This document shows, piece after piece, positions 34,350-46,828 of a stretch of DNA of 64,000 nucleotides. Where the stretch lies: positions 18,255,128 to 18,319,127 of the forward strand of contig CM035156.1 of assembly GCA_020205615.1 (NCBI GenBank). The letters run 5' to 3'. Under the pieces are notes generated by a model, which had not been told where the DNA came from, ran no database searches, and saw only the letters and a program-made list of their open reading frames with translations. The stretch comes from Panax quinquefolius. Taxonomy: Eukaryota > Streptophyta > Magnoliopsida > Apiales > Araliaceae. The translations under genes and the position numbers were made by a program. The first letter of the stretch is position 1. Every line of letters starts with the position of its first letter.

Positions 34350-37076
34350 AATAGGTATACATCACCATTACGAGTTGTCGATACATAGTGCGAAACAACT
34401 ACAACTTTATTATTACAGCGATATAAAGCGTGAGTTTGAATACAAATATTATCTTACAGACAATATCTATACTCAAATAAATCCTCATCACATTTATTGA
34501 TACATTATTTTACAAAAATGGTGAGGACTACTAAACAATTCTTTCTAAAACCTTCATTCCATACCCCAGGCTTCGTACTTCATTTATATTCTAGCCTCAC
34601 GAGAAGAAAAATGGAACAAAAAGGAAAAGGTGAGCTCACTAGCCCGATAAAGAATATTATGACTAAGATAATATACAACAAATTCGTTAGTCTTGACGAG
34701 GGAAAAATCTAATAGAATCTGATAAATGACAAATTTTAAATCAATATTACATGGTGAAATAATAATTCATTAGAAGAGTTAAGTAGAGAATGCAAACTAC
34801 TATCTTACATGTATGAATTTAAAAGTTCATCGTCTATCTTTTATCCTGTAACATCAATCGATATACATACGGAATCAAATATTCATCTTTTACTCTGGGC
34901 GAAGATATTCATGATTAGTCGTATTCATCTAAACACTGTTCATCTTTTTTTTACTGACCGAAATATTCTTCTTGAAATCATTCATCTTTTTTGCACTCTG
35001 GGCGAAGATATTCAATAATATCATCATTTAAGGTGAGGATGATGAAAAAAATTTTTAAAAAAGCGAATCGGTGAAACAAAAAATGAGGATTAAGGATTAA
35101 GGATTAGTACTTTGTTTTATCCATGTTCAAAAATACCTCAAAAATAATCATAGTGGTGTAAAATTGAGAATGATCAAAACATGGATCTGATCAAAGCTAG
35201 TATCGAGAATAGATATTTTGGACAAAAAGAAGAAATTTTATTTTTTGATTGAATAGTCTATAGTATCGTGAATAATAGTCGTGAATAGTATCGTGAATAG
35301 TAACTCAGACACCAAAAGATAGAAATTTCAAAAAAAAAACATCTTCACGACTTCATGAATAGTACTCGTGAATAGTAACTTCGTGAATAGTAACTTCGTG
35401 AATAGTAACTTCGTGAATAGTAACTCATGAATAGTAACTCATGAATAGTAACCCAGAGCATGGAAAAGTTCCAAATTTGATAAAAGTTTCAACCGATATT
35501 TGACATAATGATATTGAAGAAATAATATCATTTGAGAAGAAAATAACATCCTTACCTCGAAAGATTAGTACTTAAATTTGGAATCAAGGGTATAGTCTTT
35601 GAAGGAACTTGCTTAGTCTAACAATACTCAAAGTATACTCAAAATACTCACAAGAATATCGCTCGATAATATAGAGAGAAAACTTGGTTTACGGTGTGAT
35701 TTTCAATTCTAACCTAAGCACCTATTTATAGGAAAATCTTTAGAACACAAAGAAAAGAAAATTTAATATAATATTATATATATAATAAAATTTCCCTCGC
35801 CCACCTTAGAAGAACTGAATTCAGCTCATTCAACCCACACATGTGTACACAGAAAAAATAAAAAAAACGTTTTTCTAATTTTAAATATTTTAAACTTCAA
35901 AAATCAATTATTTTTGAACTTGAACTTCAATAATAATTCATAATAAATAGCCCTTTCATCAGAAAATTTGAATCTCGCGTGTTTTTATAGGAAATTCAAT
36001 TCTCTACAACTTTGCGAGAAGAAAGTTTTCCAAATTTCAAATAGAAATTGGTAAAGAAATCCACAAGCGAGGCGATTTTACATTTATAATCAAATTTCGG
36101 TCGATAAATGGGGGTCCGCAGAGCATGTTTAACATGTTTTAAACATTTATTGCAACAAAAATACTCTTCCTCCTCGTATACTCATATATCCCACATTCGT
36201 TGTAAAAATATCACCATTATTATATTATTAAAATATAATAATATATTTAAATAATTATTTTATCGAGGAAAAGATAAAATTTCAATTTTCAACAATTGTC
36301 ACATTAAAATTTTCTCCATCTATATCCACATAAAATCAATATTTTCCTCATCATATGAATCAATAATTAATTATTCACAAATAATATTCTGAGAATCTGA
36401 TATTGTGACGAGGCGGTTTCAGGAAGAGGGGCTTTCGATAAAATTTCTTCTTCTTGGGCATGATTAGGTGACCAAACCTCTCCTTGAGCGAGAACTTTCT
36501 AGACATTGCCAATAATGTTATCTAATAATATTATTAGGATAATATGAATTATTAGCCGATAATGAAAAATCTTTGTGTAATAATGATGATTATTGAAAAC
36601 ATGATGATATAAAATATCAATATGACAATTATTAAATCGATAAAATCTTTGAGCGATAATTCTTTGTAACCATTATTGAGTAGTGCCTTCTTACGTAAGA
36701 ATCAATAATTGGTGCAATCTGGTAATCTTCTTGTGTTTTAACCATAGGGTATTTTAACGGTATTACTTGGTAACAACTTCTGTAGATTATTTTTAAACAA
36801 CTTATATTTGTCGTTTTCTTCATCGATCGCTTTTAGTTATGGGGCCCACACATGCATTTGCTTGGCGTCGTAAATACGAATATTCCCTGACGATACTGAA
36901 TATTCCACGACCAAACGAATATTTCAAACAATGATGAATATTTTATAACCACTTGCTTATTTTGAATATTTGCGTATTTTACCCTAACTATCCACATTAA
37001 TCAAATCGACCCTTACTATTTCAAAAAATAATAAATAGAAAATTAAATTTCATTAATAATAAGTTGGGGTCTTCTG
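34350..37076 (-). mobile_element. Inner Ty3 element, 3' LTR (terminal bases lost)
   Basis: On the minus strand it begins at the polypurine tract 37077-37089 and runs to CCTATT at 34350, where it stops without the final 15 or so bases present in other copies. It shares with 41820-44563 the array of GTGAATAGTAACT repeats (35270-35455) and other private variants, so the two form a pair. Confidence 0.85.
35270..35455 (-). repeat. GTGAATAGTAACT minisatellite in inner 3' LTR
   Basis: About nine units of 13-16 bases, as TCGTGAATAGTAACT or TCATGAATAGTAACT. Counterpart at 42760-42960 in the other inner LTR, with a slightly different unit count. The outer pair has only two to four degenerate units. 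Confidence 0.8.
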
Positions 37077-39950
37077 ACCTCCCTCCTTATGAAATTTCGT
37101 CCTCGAAATTGGCGTACGTACACAGTGTTTGAAAAGGTGAGGATACCTCGCTTTCATTTCGTTTCAATTTCGGTCATTTCCTCTATAGCATGATTCCTCC
37201 ACAAAACTTTAACTTGTGGTATGACCTTTCTTGGCGTGGGACATGCTCCTTCTATCAAAATCTTGGCGGTACCTCCTCATCGTTAAGTCTTGACTATCTA
37301 AATCGGTTCTAACTTCTATATAGCGTGGTTTGGGTCTTTCACATATTCTGAAATGCAGATATATGAAACACATTATGAACACGAGACATACTACTCGGAG
37401 AATGCAGCGAGTCTATAGGCTACATTTCCTACTCGGTCGAGAATTTGAAATGGACGATAAATCGTGGATTGAGCTTTCCTCTCTTCCCAAATCTTGTAAC
37501 TCCCTTCCGTGGGCGACTTCATGACAATCATGATCCCTACACTAAATTCCCGTCCTTTCGATGAAGATCGCATAACTCTTTTGTCGATCTTGTCTTGGTT
37601 TTGTATCGTTGTCGAATCATTTGGATCTTTTAAAGTAGTAAATACGTACTAACTTTCGGGTCCCAACAATGTTGCTTCACCCACCTCGTCCCAACATCTT
37701 TGGAAGCGACACTTTCGTCCATATAATGCTTTGAATGGAGCACACACTATACTTGCACGATAGCTTTGTTGTTGTAGGAGAATTCCACGATGGTAAATAC
37801 TTATCCCAAGCGCCCTTGAAGTCAGGACCACGAGTCTTAATAAATCTTGAGAGTTTGAATAGTCCTTTCGATTGTCCGTCGGGTTTGAGGATGGTATATG
37901 CGAAGCCAGATAAATAAATCCGTGCCCGTAGTTTGCAAAGCTAACCCAAAATCTTGAAGTGAATCTTGGGTCACGATCGAAACTATGGATCTGGGCATGC
38001 CATACTGACCTCACAATCTCATTCACGTACATACTAGCAAGGCGTTCGAGTGAATAAGTCTCCGTGTCGGCAAGAAATGAAAGCGGACTTGGTTAATCTA
38101 TCAACAATAACCCAAATAGCATTGATGCCTTGAGAAGCCGTAGGAAGACCATGTGAAATCCATGGTAATGTGTTCCCACTTCCATTTCGGAATCTCAAGT
38201 GGTTGCAGCGGACCCTTAGGTACTAGATGCTCGCCTTTACCGTTGACAAGTTAAACACATTGAGATAAACTTTGCAATCTCTCTCTTCGTATTGTTCCAC
38301 CAAAATGTATGTCGAAGATCACGATACATTTTAGTACTTCGAGGATGGATTGCAAATGGTGTATTGTGTGCCTCCATCGTAATCTTGTACTTCAAATCAG
38401 TCGTTAGGAACCTGAAAGTCTAGAGTGGACTCGAAGTATTCCTTCTTCATCGATTCTCGCTTAGGAATAGCTCCTTCTTGTACTTTCTTCTTCATACGCA
38501 TCGGCTCTCGATTCGGTGGCTTGAAGCGACCTTAACTTTTCTATTAAAGTTGGCTCTGTCGTATACTTGACATCATCGCTTTTCGTTCTGCATATGATCT
38601 TCTACTCAGCAGCGTCGGCTACCACGTTAAGCTTTTCGGGATGGTATTGAATAGTGTGGTCGTAGTCTTTCGATAGCTCGAGCCAGCGTCATTTTGCCGC
38701 GTGTTGAGTTCTTTTAGTGAAGAAATATTTAAGGCTTTTATGGTGCGAATATATCTCCACTTTCTCCCCGTATAGATAGTGCCTCCATATCTTTAGCAGC
38801 AAAAGCATTGCTTACTTGACTCTAGATCATGAGTAGGATAATTCCTCTCATACTCTTTAAGTTATCATGAGGCATAGGCTATGACTTTCCCCGTTGCATG
38901 AGAACACATCCTAACCCTTTGCACGAAGCATCATTTGTAGATAACAAATCCATCAAGAACGGATGGTATTGTTAGAAACAGTCTTAGAAATAAGTCTCCT
39001 CTTAAGCTCTTGGAAACTCTTCTCGCATTCTTCGCTCCAAGCGAATTTTGTATCCTTAAGAGTTATTTGAGTTAATGGAGTAGCGATTAGAAAACCCTTC
39101 CACGAATCTCAGATAATAACCGGATTAAGCCCAAAAAGCTCGTACTTGATCGCAGACTTGGTTGCTCCCGACTTTGTATTGCTTGATCTTGGCGGATCAG
39201 CGGATACTCCATGTTTTGACACCGCGTGCCCGAGGAATACTACTTCCTCGAGCGAACTCGCATTTCTTCAATTTGGCATATAGTTTGTTTTCACGAAGCC
39301 TTTGGAGTACCGACTTCAAATGGTGCTCATGATCTTCACGACTTTTGGAATATATAAGGATGTCATGATAAAAACAACAACAAATGATCAAATATTCCTT
39401 GAATACTCGGTTCATCATATCCATGAAAGCGCGCGAGGAGCATTAGTCGGTCAAGAAAGACATGACTAAGAATTCATAATGCCCGTCACCAGGGAGTTAA
39501 AAAGCGGTCTTTGGAATATCCTCGATTCTAATCTTGGTGATGATATCGAGCGAAGATCGATTTTGAAAAGAATTGTGCCCCTTACTGGTTGGTCAAACAA
39601 GTCATCAATCGAGGTAGAGGATACCTATTCTTGATGGTGACATGGTTCGATTCGATAGTCGATACAAAGTCGCATACTCCGTCTTTCTTCTTTCTAAAAT
39701 AAAGCAGGAGCACCCCGAGGAGATGTCTTGGGGCCAGATGAAGCCGATGTCCAACAATTCTGTAGTTGGACCTTTAACTCTGAAGTTCAATAGGAGCCAT
39801 TCGATATGGGGTTTTAGAAATGGGCTTTGTGCGGGTTCAAGATCGATAAAGAATTGACTTCACGTTACGGGGGTAGGCAGGAAGTTCTTGAAATCGTCGG
39901 GAAAGTCGATAACAACGGGAATATTATTCAAATTTGGCGTGTCTTTATTC
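37077..39950 (-). pseudogene. Inner Ty3 element: pol (RT, RNase H, integrase), frameshifted
   Basis: Read on the minus strand from 39950 down. RT has ELLDIGFI near 39730-39760, then HDILIYSKS near 39345-39375. Here the catalytic word reads FYHDIL instead of the FIDDIL seen in the plus-strand copy at 1015-1035. LKKCEF follows near 39260. RNase H covers about 38570-38980. The integrase zinc finger and core lie at about 37650-38430 (SFDRDPRFTSRFWVSF near 37940-37990), then the C-terminal region to the polypurine tract at 37077-37089. The longest open pieces are 75-127 residues, far short of a full pol of well over 1000, so the frame is broken repeatedly. Breaks cluster at CG-containing words. 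Confidence 0.85.
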
Positions 39951-40099
39951 AAATCCATAACATGGGCTAAGAAAGCTTGACATCAGTTTTTTGATAAGCG
40001 AATAGCTTTATGATTAGATATAGCGGTGATTGATTTTAATGGTTTAGTTGCTTGAATTAAATCTACAACGGGTTGGTTAGGAATATGAAAACTAATGAC

Positions 40100-41660
40100 C
40101 TTACGAAAACAATCAATTTTGGCATGATGAGTAGTTAACGATCGATCCTAAAATCACATCAAAAGCAAGTATCTTTAAAGAGATAAGGTTGACGGGTAAG
40201 GTGATGGTGCTGACTTGAATCAAACAAGATTTATAAGCGGTGGATGTGATGAAAGTTTCTCTAGCGGAGTTTCCACGAGATAGGTCGAAAGTCTAATTTC
40301 TCGGTCGAGTTTAAGCGTTGAGAGCATGCGGGAGAGATAAATGAATGGGTATACCGGTATCAAGTAAGGTATAAACTTATGAGAATTTATAAATAGCTTA
40401 CCGTGATCACCTCGTTTGGGTTCCTCGCGCATTATGACCGATCCTGACAAAGCGCTCTTCCGGAATCGTTGACTTTGACTTTTACGGGACGATCTTTTGA
40501 GTCAAATCCCCATTGAACTAGGTTTTCTTCTTGTCTGATCTCGGCGATATGTCCTTCCTTTCCACAATTATAGCATACCTTGAGCTGTTGTGGGCGGTTT
40601 GGTGATATGTCCCTCTTTTCGCATTTTGTAGCATATAATGGGTGGTCGTTCTCCTCCCTTAGAACCGATTCTTTGCTTAAGCCTTTGTCGTCTTCACATA
40701 GTCGTTGTTAAATCTCCTCTTTTAAAATCTCTCTGACTCGCTTCTTCTATTTTCATGGCCATGATTACCACGGAGTGGTTACCATTTTTGTCGTCTGTTT
40801 CTTTCTCTCATTTGGTTATCATTATTACATTGGTTGCTTTATCTACAGTGCGATCTGGTTGTGGTCCCTCGGTTGGTAGTACTCGTTATCTCGCTCTAAT
40901 AATTGAGCCACATTTACAACATCTGAATAGAGAAAATTTATGAGAAATGAGATCTTGGCGTATATCTGGGTTTCAAACCTCTAAGAAACATCCGCGTCAT
41001 CGTTCCTCATTCTCCACCAAATGAGGTCTGCACTGGATAACTCTGCAAACTTTGCCTCGTCTTTTGAGACACCGTCGTCGTGTTGTTTGCTCTAATCTAA
41101 TAAACTCCACTTCCTTCGTATAATGAACACTTTCGGGAAAGTATTTGTCATTAAATAGTTCTGAAAGCGTCTCCCGAGACATCTTTGAGTGAAATTTGGA
41201 TGGAGTGCGCTTCACTGAGACTCCACCGATGATGCGCCTCGCCCACGGAACATAAAGGTGGCGAATGGAACCTTCTGTTCTCCGTGCATCCCGAGACATC
41301 GAATATCTTGGTAATTTGCTTGACCCGTGTTTTCCGCCGTGATCGGATCGGCTTTCCCTTAAATTACGGTGGTCCCGACTCTTTGAGCTGCTTGGTTTGT
41401 GACAACCGGTAATTGCTATCATTTTCTCTCTGTGTATTTTGAACACGAGTCTCCTAAATGCGATTTTGCATGAGCTGCAAAAAGCTTCTAAACATCCCTC
41501 GTTCATCATCGCTTTCGATTGGTGTTGTTCGCGGGAGGAACATTGCCCGACTGTTGCACGTTCTCCTCGTTGGTGAGTCTGCAGGCGTCTCCACGGTCTC
41601 ATTTCCATTGTTAATATTCTCGATCGACATTCTCAAATCTTGTCGTAAAAACAAGGGTTA
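40100..41660 (-). pseudogene. Inner Ty3 element: gag and protease region
   Basis: On the minus strand gag starts near 41654 (ENINNGNETVETPADSPTRR). It has a capsid-type block near 41180-41390 and the 203-residue open piece 40997-41608, which mixes frames by indels. Two zinc-knuckle-like CX2CX4H words follow near 40540-40640: CYNCGKEGHIAEI, whose last cysteine is not seen, and a second in which cysteines are altered. The protease-like region lies at about 40150-40480 (open piece 40220-40450). It precedes RT as in all Ty3 elements. It is not translatable as one protein as given. Confidence 0.75.
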
Positions 41661-41805
41661 ATTAAAGAAATCAATATATCACATAATATCCTTATATCTT
41701 GACCAACTAAAAAAAATAAGCTTAGGTAGGACACCTTTAGCGAAGGATTTACTCGTCTCTCCCTCCCTCTAGTTCTATTCCGATCTCATGGAGATCGTAT
41801 CCTAA

Positions 41806-41817
41806 GCTACGATACCA
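41806..41817 (-). other. Primer-binding site, initiator tRNA-Met type
   Basis: On the minus strand TGGTATCGTAGC lies two to three bases after the 5' LTR. Plant elements primed by initiator tRNA-Met have TGGTATCAGAGC, so this matches at most positions. The same word occurs next to the outer LTR at 46813-46824. Confidence 0.75.
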
Positions 41818-41819
41818 TT

Positions 41820-44563
41820 TGTGGCGCCCCCAAAATAGGTATACATCACCCATTACGAGTTGTCGATCGTAGATGCGAAAACAACTACAACTTTATTATT
41901 ACACAGTAAAGCGTGAGTTTGAATACAAATATTATCTTACAGACAATATCTATACTCAAATAAATCCTCATCACATTTATTGATACATTATTTTTAAAAA
42001 TGGTGAGGACTACTAAACAATTCTTTCTAAAAAAACCTTCATTCCATTACCCAGGCTTCGTACTTCATTTATATTCTCGCCTCACGAGAAGAAAAATGGA
42101 ACAAAAAGGAAAAGGGTGAGCTCAACTAGCCCGATAAAGAATATTATGACTAAGATAATATACAACAAATTATCGTTAGTCTTGACGAGGGAAAAATCTA
42201 ATAGAATCTGATAGATGACAAATTTTAAATCAATATTAGCATGATGTGAAATAATAATTCATTAGAAGAGTTAAGTAGAGAATGCAAACTACTATCTTAC
42301 ATGTATGAATTTAAAAGTTCATAAATCTATCTTTTATCCTGTAACATCAATCGATATACATACGGAATCAAATATTCATCTTTGCACTTCTGGGCGAAGA
42401 TATTCATCGATTATTCGTATTCATCTAAACACTGTTATCTTTTTACCTTGGACGAAGATATTCTTGAAATCATTCATCTTCTTTACTTCTGGCGAAAGAT
42501 ATTCAATAATATCATCATTTAAGGCGAGGATGATGAAAAATATTTTTAAAAAAGCGAATCGGTGAAACAAAATGATTAAGGATTAAGGATTAAGGATTAG
42601 TACTTTGTTTTATCCATGTTCAAAAATACCTCAAAAAATAATCATAGTGGTGTAAAATTGAGAATGATCAAAACATGGATCTGATCAAAGCTAGTATCCG
42701 AATAGATATATTTTGGAAAAAAAGAAATTTTATTTTTTTGATTGAATAGTGTAAGTATCGTGAATAGTCTTAGTAGTATCGTGAATAGTAACTCGACACC
42801 AAAAGATAGAAATTTTCAAAAAAAAAACATCTTCACAACTTCATGAATAGTACTCGTGAATAGTACTCGTGAATAGTAACTCGTGAATAGTAACTTCGTG
42901 AATAGTAACTTCGTGAATAGTAACTCATGAATAGTAACTCATGAATGAATAGTAACCCAGAGCATGGAAAAGTTCAAATTTGATAAAAAGTTTCAACCGA
43001 TATTTGACATAATGATATTGAAGAAATAATATCATTTGAGAAAAAAATAACATCCTTACCTCGAAAGATTAGTACTTTAATTTGGAATCTAGGATATAGT
43101 CTTTGAAGGAACTTACCAAAATCTAACAATACTCAAAGTATACTCAAAATACTCACAAGAATAAACTCGATAATATAGAGAGAAAACTTGATTTACGGTG
43201 TGATTTTCAATTCTAACCTAAGCACCTATTTATAGGAAAATCTTTAGAACACAGAAAGCGAGAAAATTTAATATAATATTATATATTTATAATAAAATTT
43301 CCCTCGCCAACCTTTCAAGAACTGAATTCAGCTCATTCAACCCACATATGTAACACACCATAATGAAAAAAAACGTTTTCTAATTTTAAATATTTTAAAC
43401 TTCAAAAATCAATTATTTGAACTTGAACTTGATAATTCATAATAAATAGCCCTTTCATCGAGAAAATTGAATCTCGCGAGTTTTTATAGGAAATTCAATT
43501 CTCTACAACTTTGCGAAGAAGAAAGTTTTCCAAATTCCAAATAGAAATTGGCAAAAGAAATCCACAAGCAGGCGATTTTACATTTATAATCAAATTTCGA
43601 TCGATAAATGGGGTCCATGAGCATGTTTAACATGTTTTAAACATTTATTGCAACAAAAATACTCTTCCTCCTCGTATACTCATATATCCACATTTCGTTG
43701 TAAAAATATCACCATTATTATATTATTAAAATATAATAATATATTTAAATAATTATTTTATCGAGAAAAAGATAAAATTTCAATTTTCAACAATTGTCAC
43801 ATTAAAATTTTCTCCATCTATATCCACATAAAATCAATATTTTCCTCATCATATGAATCAATAATTAATTATTCACAAATAATATTACGAGAATCCTGAT
43901 ATTAATGACGGCGGGTTCAGGAAAGGGGCTTTCGATAAAATTTCTTCTTCTTGGTGGTATGATTAGGTGACCAAACCTCTCTTTAAAGCGAGAACTTTCT
44001 AGACATTGCCAATAATGTTATCTAATAATATTATTGAGGATAATATGAATTATTAGCCGATAATGAAAAATCTTGTGTAATAATAATGATTATGAAACAA
44101 CAATGATATAAAATATCAATATGACAATTATTAAATCGATAAAATCTTTGAGCGGTAATTCTGTAACCATTATTGAGTAGTGCCTTCTTACGTAAGAATC
44201 AATAATTGGTGCAATCTGGTGTCTTCTTGTGTTTTAACCACCGGGTATTTTAACGATGATACTTGGTAACAACTTCTGTAGATTATTTTTAAACCACTTA
44301 TATTTGTCGTTTTCTTCATCGATCGCTTTTCGTTATGGGGCCCCCACATGGGCTGCTGGTGTAGTAAATACGAATATTCGAAGCGATGCGAATATTCCAC
44401 GACAACGAATATTCCCAAACAATGATGAATATTTTATAACCACTTGCTTATTTTGAAATATTTGCGTATTTTACCCTAACTATCCACATTAATCAAATCA
44501 ACCCTTACTATTTCAAAATAATAAATAGAAAATTAAATTTCATTAATAATAAGTTGGGGTCTT
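41820..44563 (-). mobile_element. Inner Ty3 element, 5' LTR
   Basis: On the minus strand starts near GACCCCAAC at 44563 and ends GGGGGCGCCACA at 41820, next to the primer-binding site. It pairs with 34350-37076. With it, the inner element spans 34350-44563, about 10.2 kb, with two LTRs of 2.73-2.74 kb, gag, pol, primer-binding site and polypurine tract, all in normal order. Confidence 0.9.
42760..42960 (-). repeat. GTGAATAGTAACT minisatellite in inner 5' LTR
   Basis: Counterpart of 35270-35455, with about ten units. The two arrays differ in unit count, so the array has changed since insertion or was misassembled. Confidence 0.8.
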
Positions 44564-46828
44564 AAATTGTTCCCCTGCAATTGGTCAAACAAGTCATCAA
44601 TACGAGGTAGAGGATACCTATTCTTGATTGTGACATGGTTCGATTCGATAGTCAATACAAAGTCGCATACTCCCGTCTTTCTTCTTTTTACGAATAAAAT
44701 AGGAGCACCCCGAGGAGATGTCTTAGGCCGAATGAAACCCGATGTCCAACAATTCTGTAGTTGGACCTTTAACTCTGAAGTTCAATAGGAGCCATTCGAT
44801 ATGGGGTTTTATAAATGGGTTTTATACCGGGTTCAAGATCGATAAAGAATTCAACTTCACGTTACGGGGTAGGCCAGGAAAGTTCTTGAAATCGTCGGGA
44901 AAGTCGATAACAACGGGAATATTATTCAAATTTGGCGTGTCTTTATTCAAATCCATAACATGGGCTAAGAAAGCTTGACATCCGTTTTTTGATAAGCGAA
45001 TAGCTTTATGATTAGATATGGCGGTGATTGATTTTAATGGTTTAGTTGCTTGAATTTAAATGCAAGCGGGTTGGTTAGGAATATGAAAACTAACAACCTT
45101 ACAAAAACAATCAATTTTGGCATGATGAGTAGTTAACTTGATCAATCCTAAAATCACATCAAAAGCAAGTATCTTTAAAGAGATAAGGTCAACGGTGTAA
45201 GGTGATGGTGCCAACTTGAATCAAACAAGATTTATAAGCAGTGGATGTGATGAAAGTTTCTCTAACGGAGTTTCCACGAGATAGGTCAAAGTCTAATTTC
45301 TCCGAGTCAAGTTTAAGCGTTGAGCACAAGCGGAGAGATAAATGAATGGGTACACCGGTTATCAAGTAAGGTATAAACTTCGAAGAATTTATAAATAGCT
45401 TACCCGTGATCACCTCGTTTGGCTTCCTCGCATTTTGACCGATCACAACAAACGCTCTTCCGAGAACCGTTGACTTTGACTTTTTCGGGACGATTTTTGA
45501 GTCACCGATCCCCATTGAACTAGGTTTATTTCAATGTCAATATCGAAGCGATATGTCTTTCCTTTCCATAATTATAGCATACCTTGAAGCTGTTGTGGGC
45601 GGTTTGGTGATATGTCTCTCTTCCCGCATTTATATAGCATATAATGGGGTGGTCGTTCTCCTCCCTTAGAACCGATTCTTTCTTAAGACTCTTGTCGTCT
45701 TCACATGGTCGTTGTTAAATTTCCTCTTTTAAAATCTCCTCCGACTCGCTTCTTCTTATTTTCATGACCATGATTGCCACAGAGTGGTTACCATTTTTGT
45801 CCGTCTTTTTCTTTCTCCATTTGGTTATCGTTGTTTTGTTGGTGATATCTCTCGGTATTATCACGGTTGTGGTCCCTCGGTTGGCCGTACTCGTTATCTC
45901 ACTCTAATAATTGAGCCACATTTACAACATCCGAATAGAGAAAATTTATGAGAAATGAGATATTGGCGTATCTGCGGGTTTCAAACCTCTCGAGAAACAT
46001 CCGCGTCATCGTTCCTCATTCTCCACCAAATGAGGTCTGAACCACGGATAACTCTGCAAACTTTTCCTCGTCTTGAGAGACAATGGTCGTGTTATTCTCG
46101 CTCCGGTCTAATAAACTCCACTTTCTTCATATGACCGAACACTTTCGGGAAAGTATTTGTCATTAAATAGTTCTGAAATGTCTCCCGAGCATGTTGAGTG
46201 CGAGTGCGAAATTTGGATGGGTACGCTTCACAGACTCACACCGATGAATCGCCCTCATCGCCACGGAACATAAAGGTGGCGAATGGAACCTTCTGTTCTC
46301 CGTGCATCCCAAGACATCGAATATCTTGGTAATTTGCTTGACCCATGTTTCCGCCGTGATCGGATCGGCTTCCCTCAAATTCTCGGTGGTCCCGACTCTT
46401 TGAAGCTGTTTGGTTTGTGATAACACGTGAATTGCTATCATTTCTCGTATTTTTAACACTAGTCTCCACAAATGCGATTTTGCATGAAGCGCAAAAAGCT
46501 TCTAAACATCCCTCGTTCATCATCATTCGGTGGTGTTGTTCGCGGGAGGAACATTACCCGACTGTTGCACGTTTCTCCTCGTTGGTGAGTCTGAGCGTCT
46601 CCACGGTCTCATTTTCATTGTTAATATTCTCGGTCGACATTCTCAAATCTTGTCATAAAACAAGGGTTAATTAAGGAAATCAATATATCACATAATATCC
46701 CTATATCTTGACAACTAACAAATAAGCTTAGGTAGGACACCTTTAGCGAAGGATTTACTCGTCTCTCTCCCTCCTAGTTACATTCCCGATCTCATGGAGA
46801 GATCATATCCTAGCTACGATACCAACCG
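44564..46828 (-). pseudogene. Outer Ty3 element: gag, protease and start of RT
   Basis: On the minus strand from the primer-binding site (46813-46824): gag with ITAETWVKQITKIFDVLGC near 46310-46370, zinc-knuckle-like region near 45530-45650, protease-like region near 45190-45500 (108-residue open piece), then the start of RT, which breaks off at 44564 near the ID-DLFDQ position. The order and most bases match the inner copy 39571-41805. The frame is broken repeatedly. The rest of RT and RNase H (about 1.1 kb by comparison with inner 38446-39570) is missing on both sides of the inner insertion. Confidence 0.85.
46813..46824 (-). other. Primer-binding site of outer Ty3 element
   Basis: TGGTATCGTAGC on the minus strand, directly after the outer 5' LTR. 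Identical to the inner site. Confidence 0.75.

Noticed and set aside
40997..41608. Longest unspliced minus-strand open frame (203 residues) as a host gene
   Set aside because: It lies in the gag region of the inner Ty3 element, and parts of it match the gag frame of the outer copy, so it is transposon sequence with frame changes.
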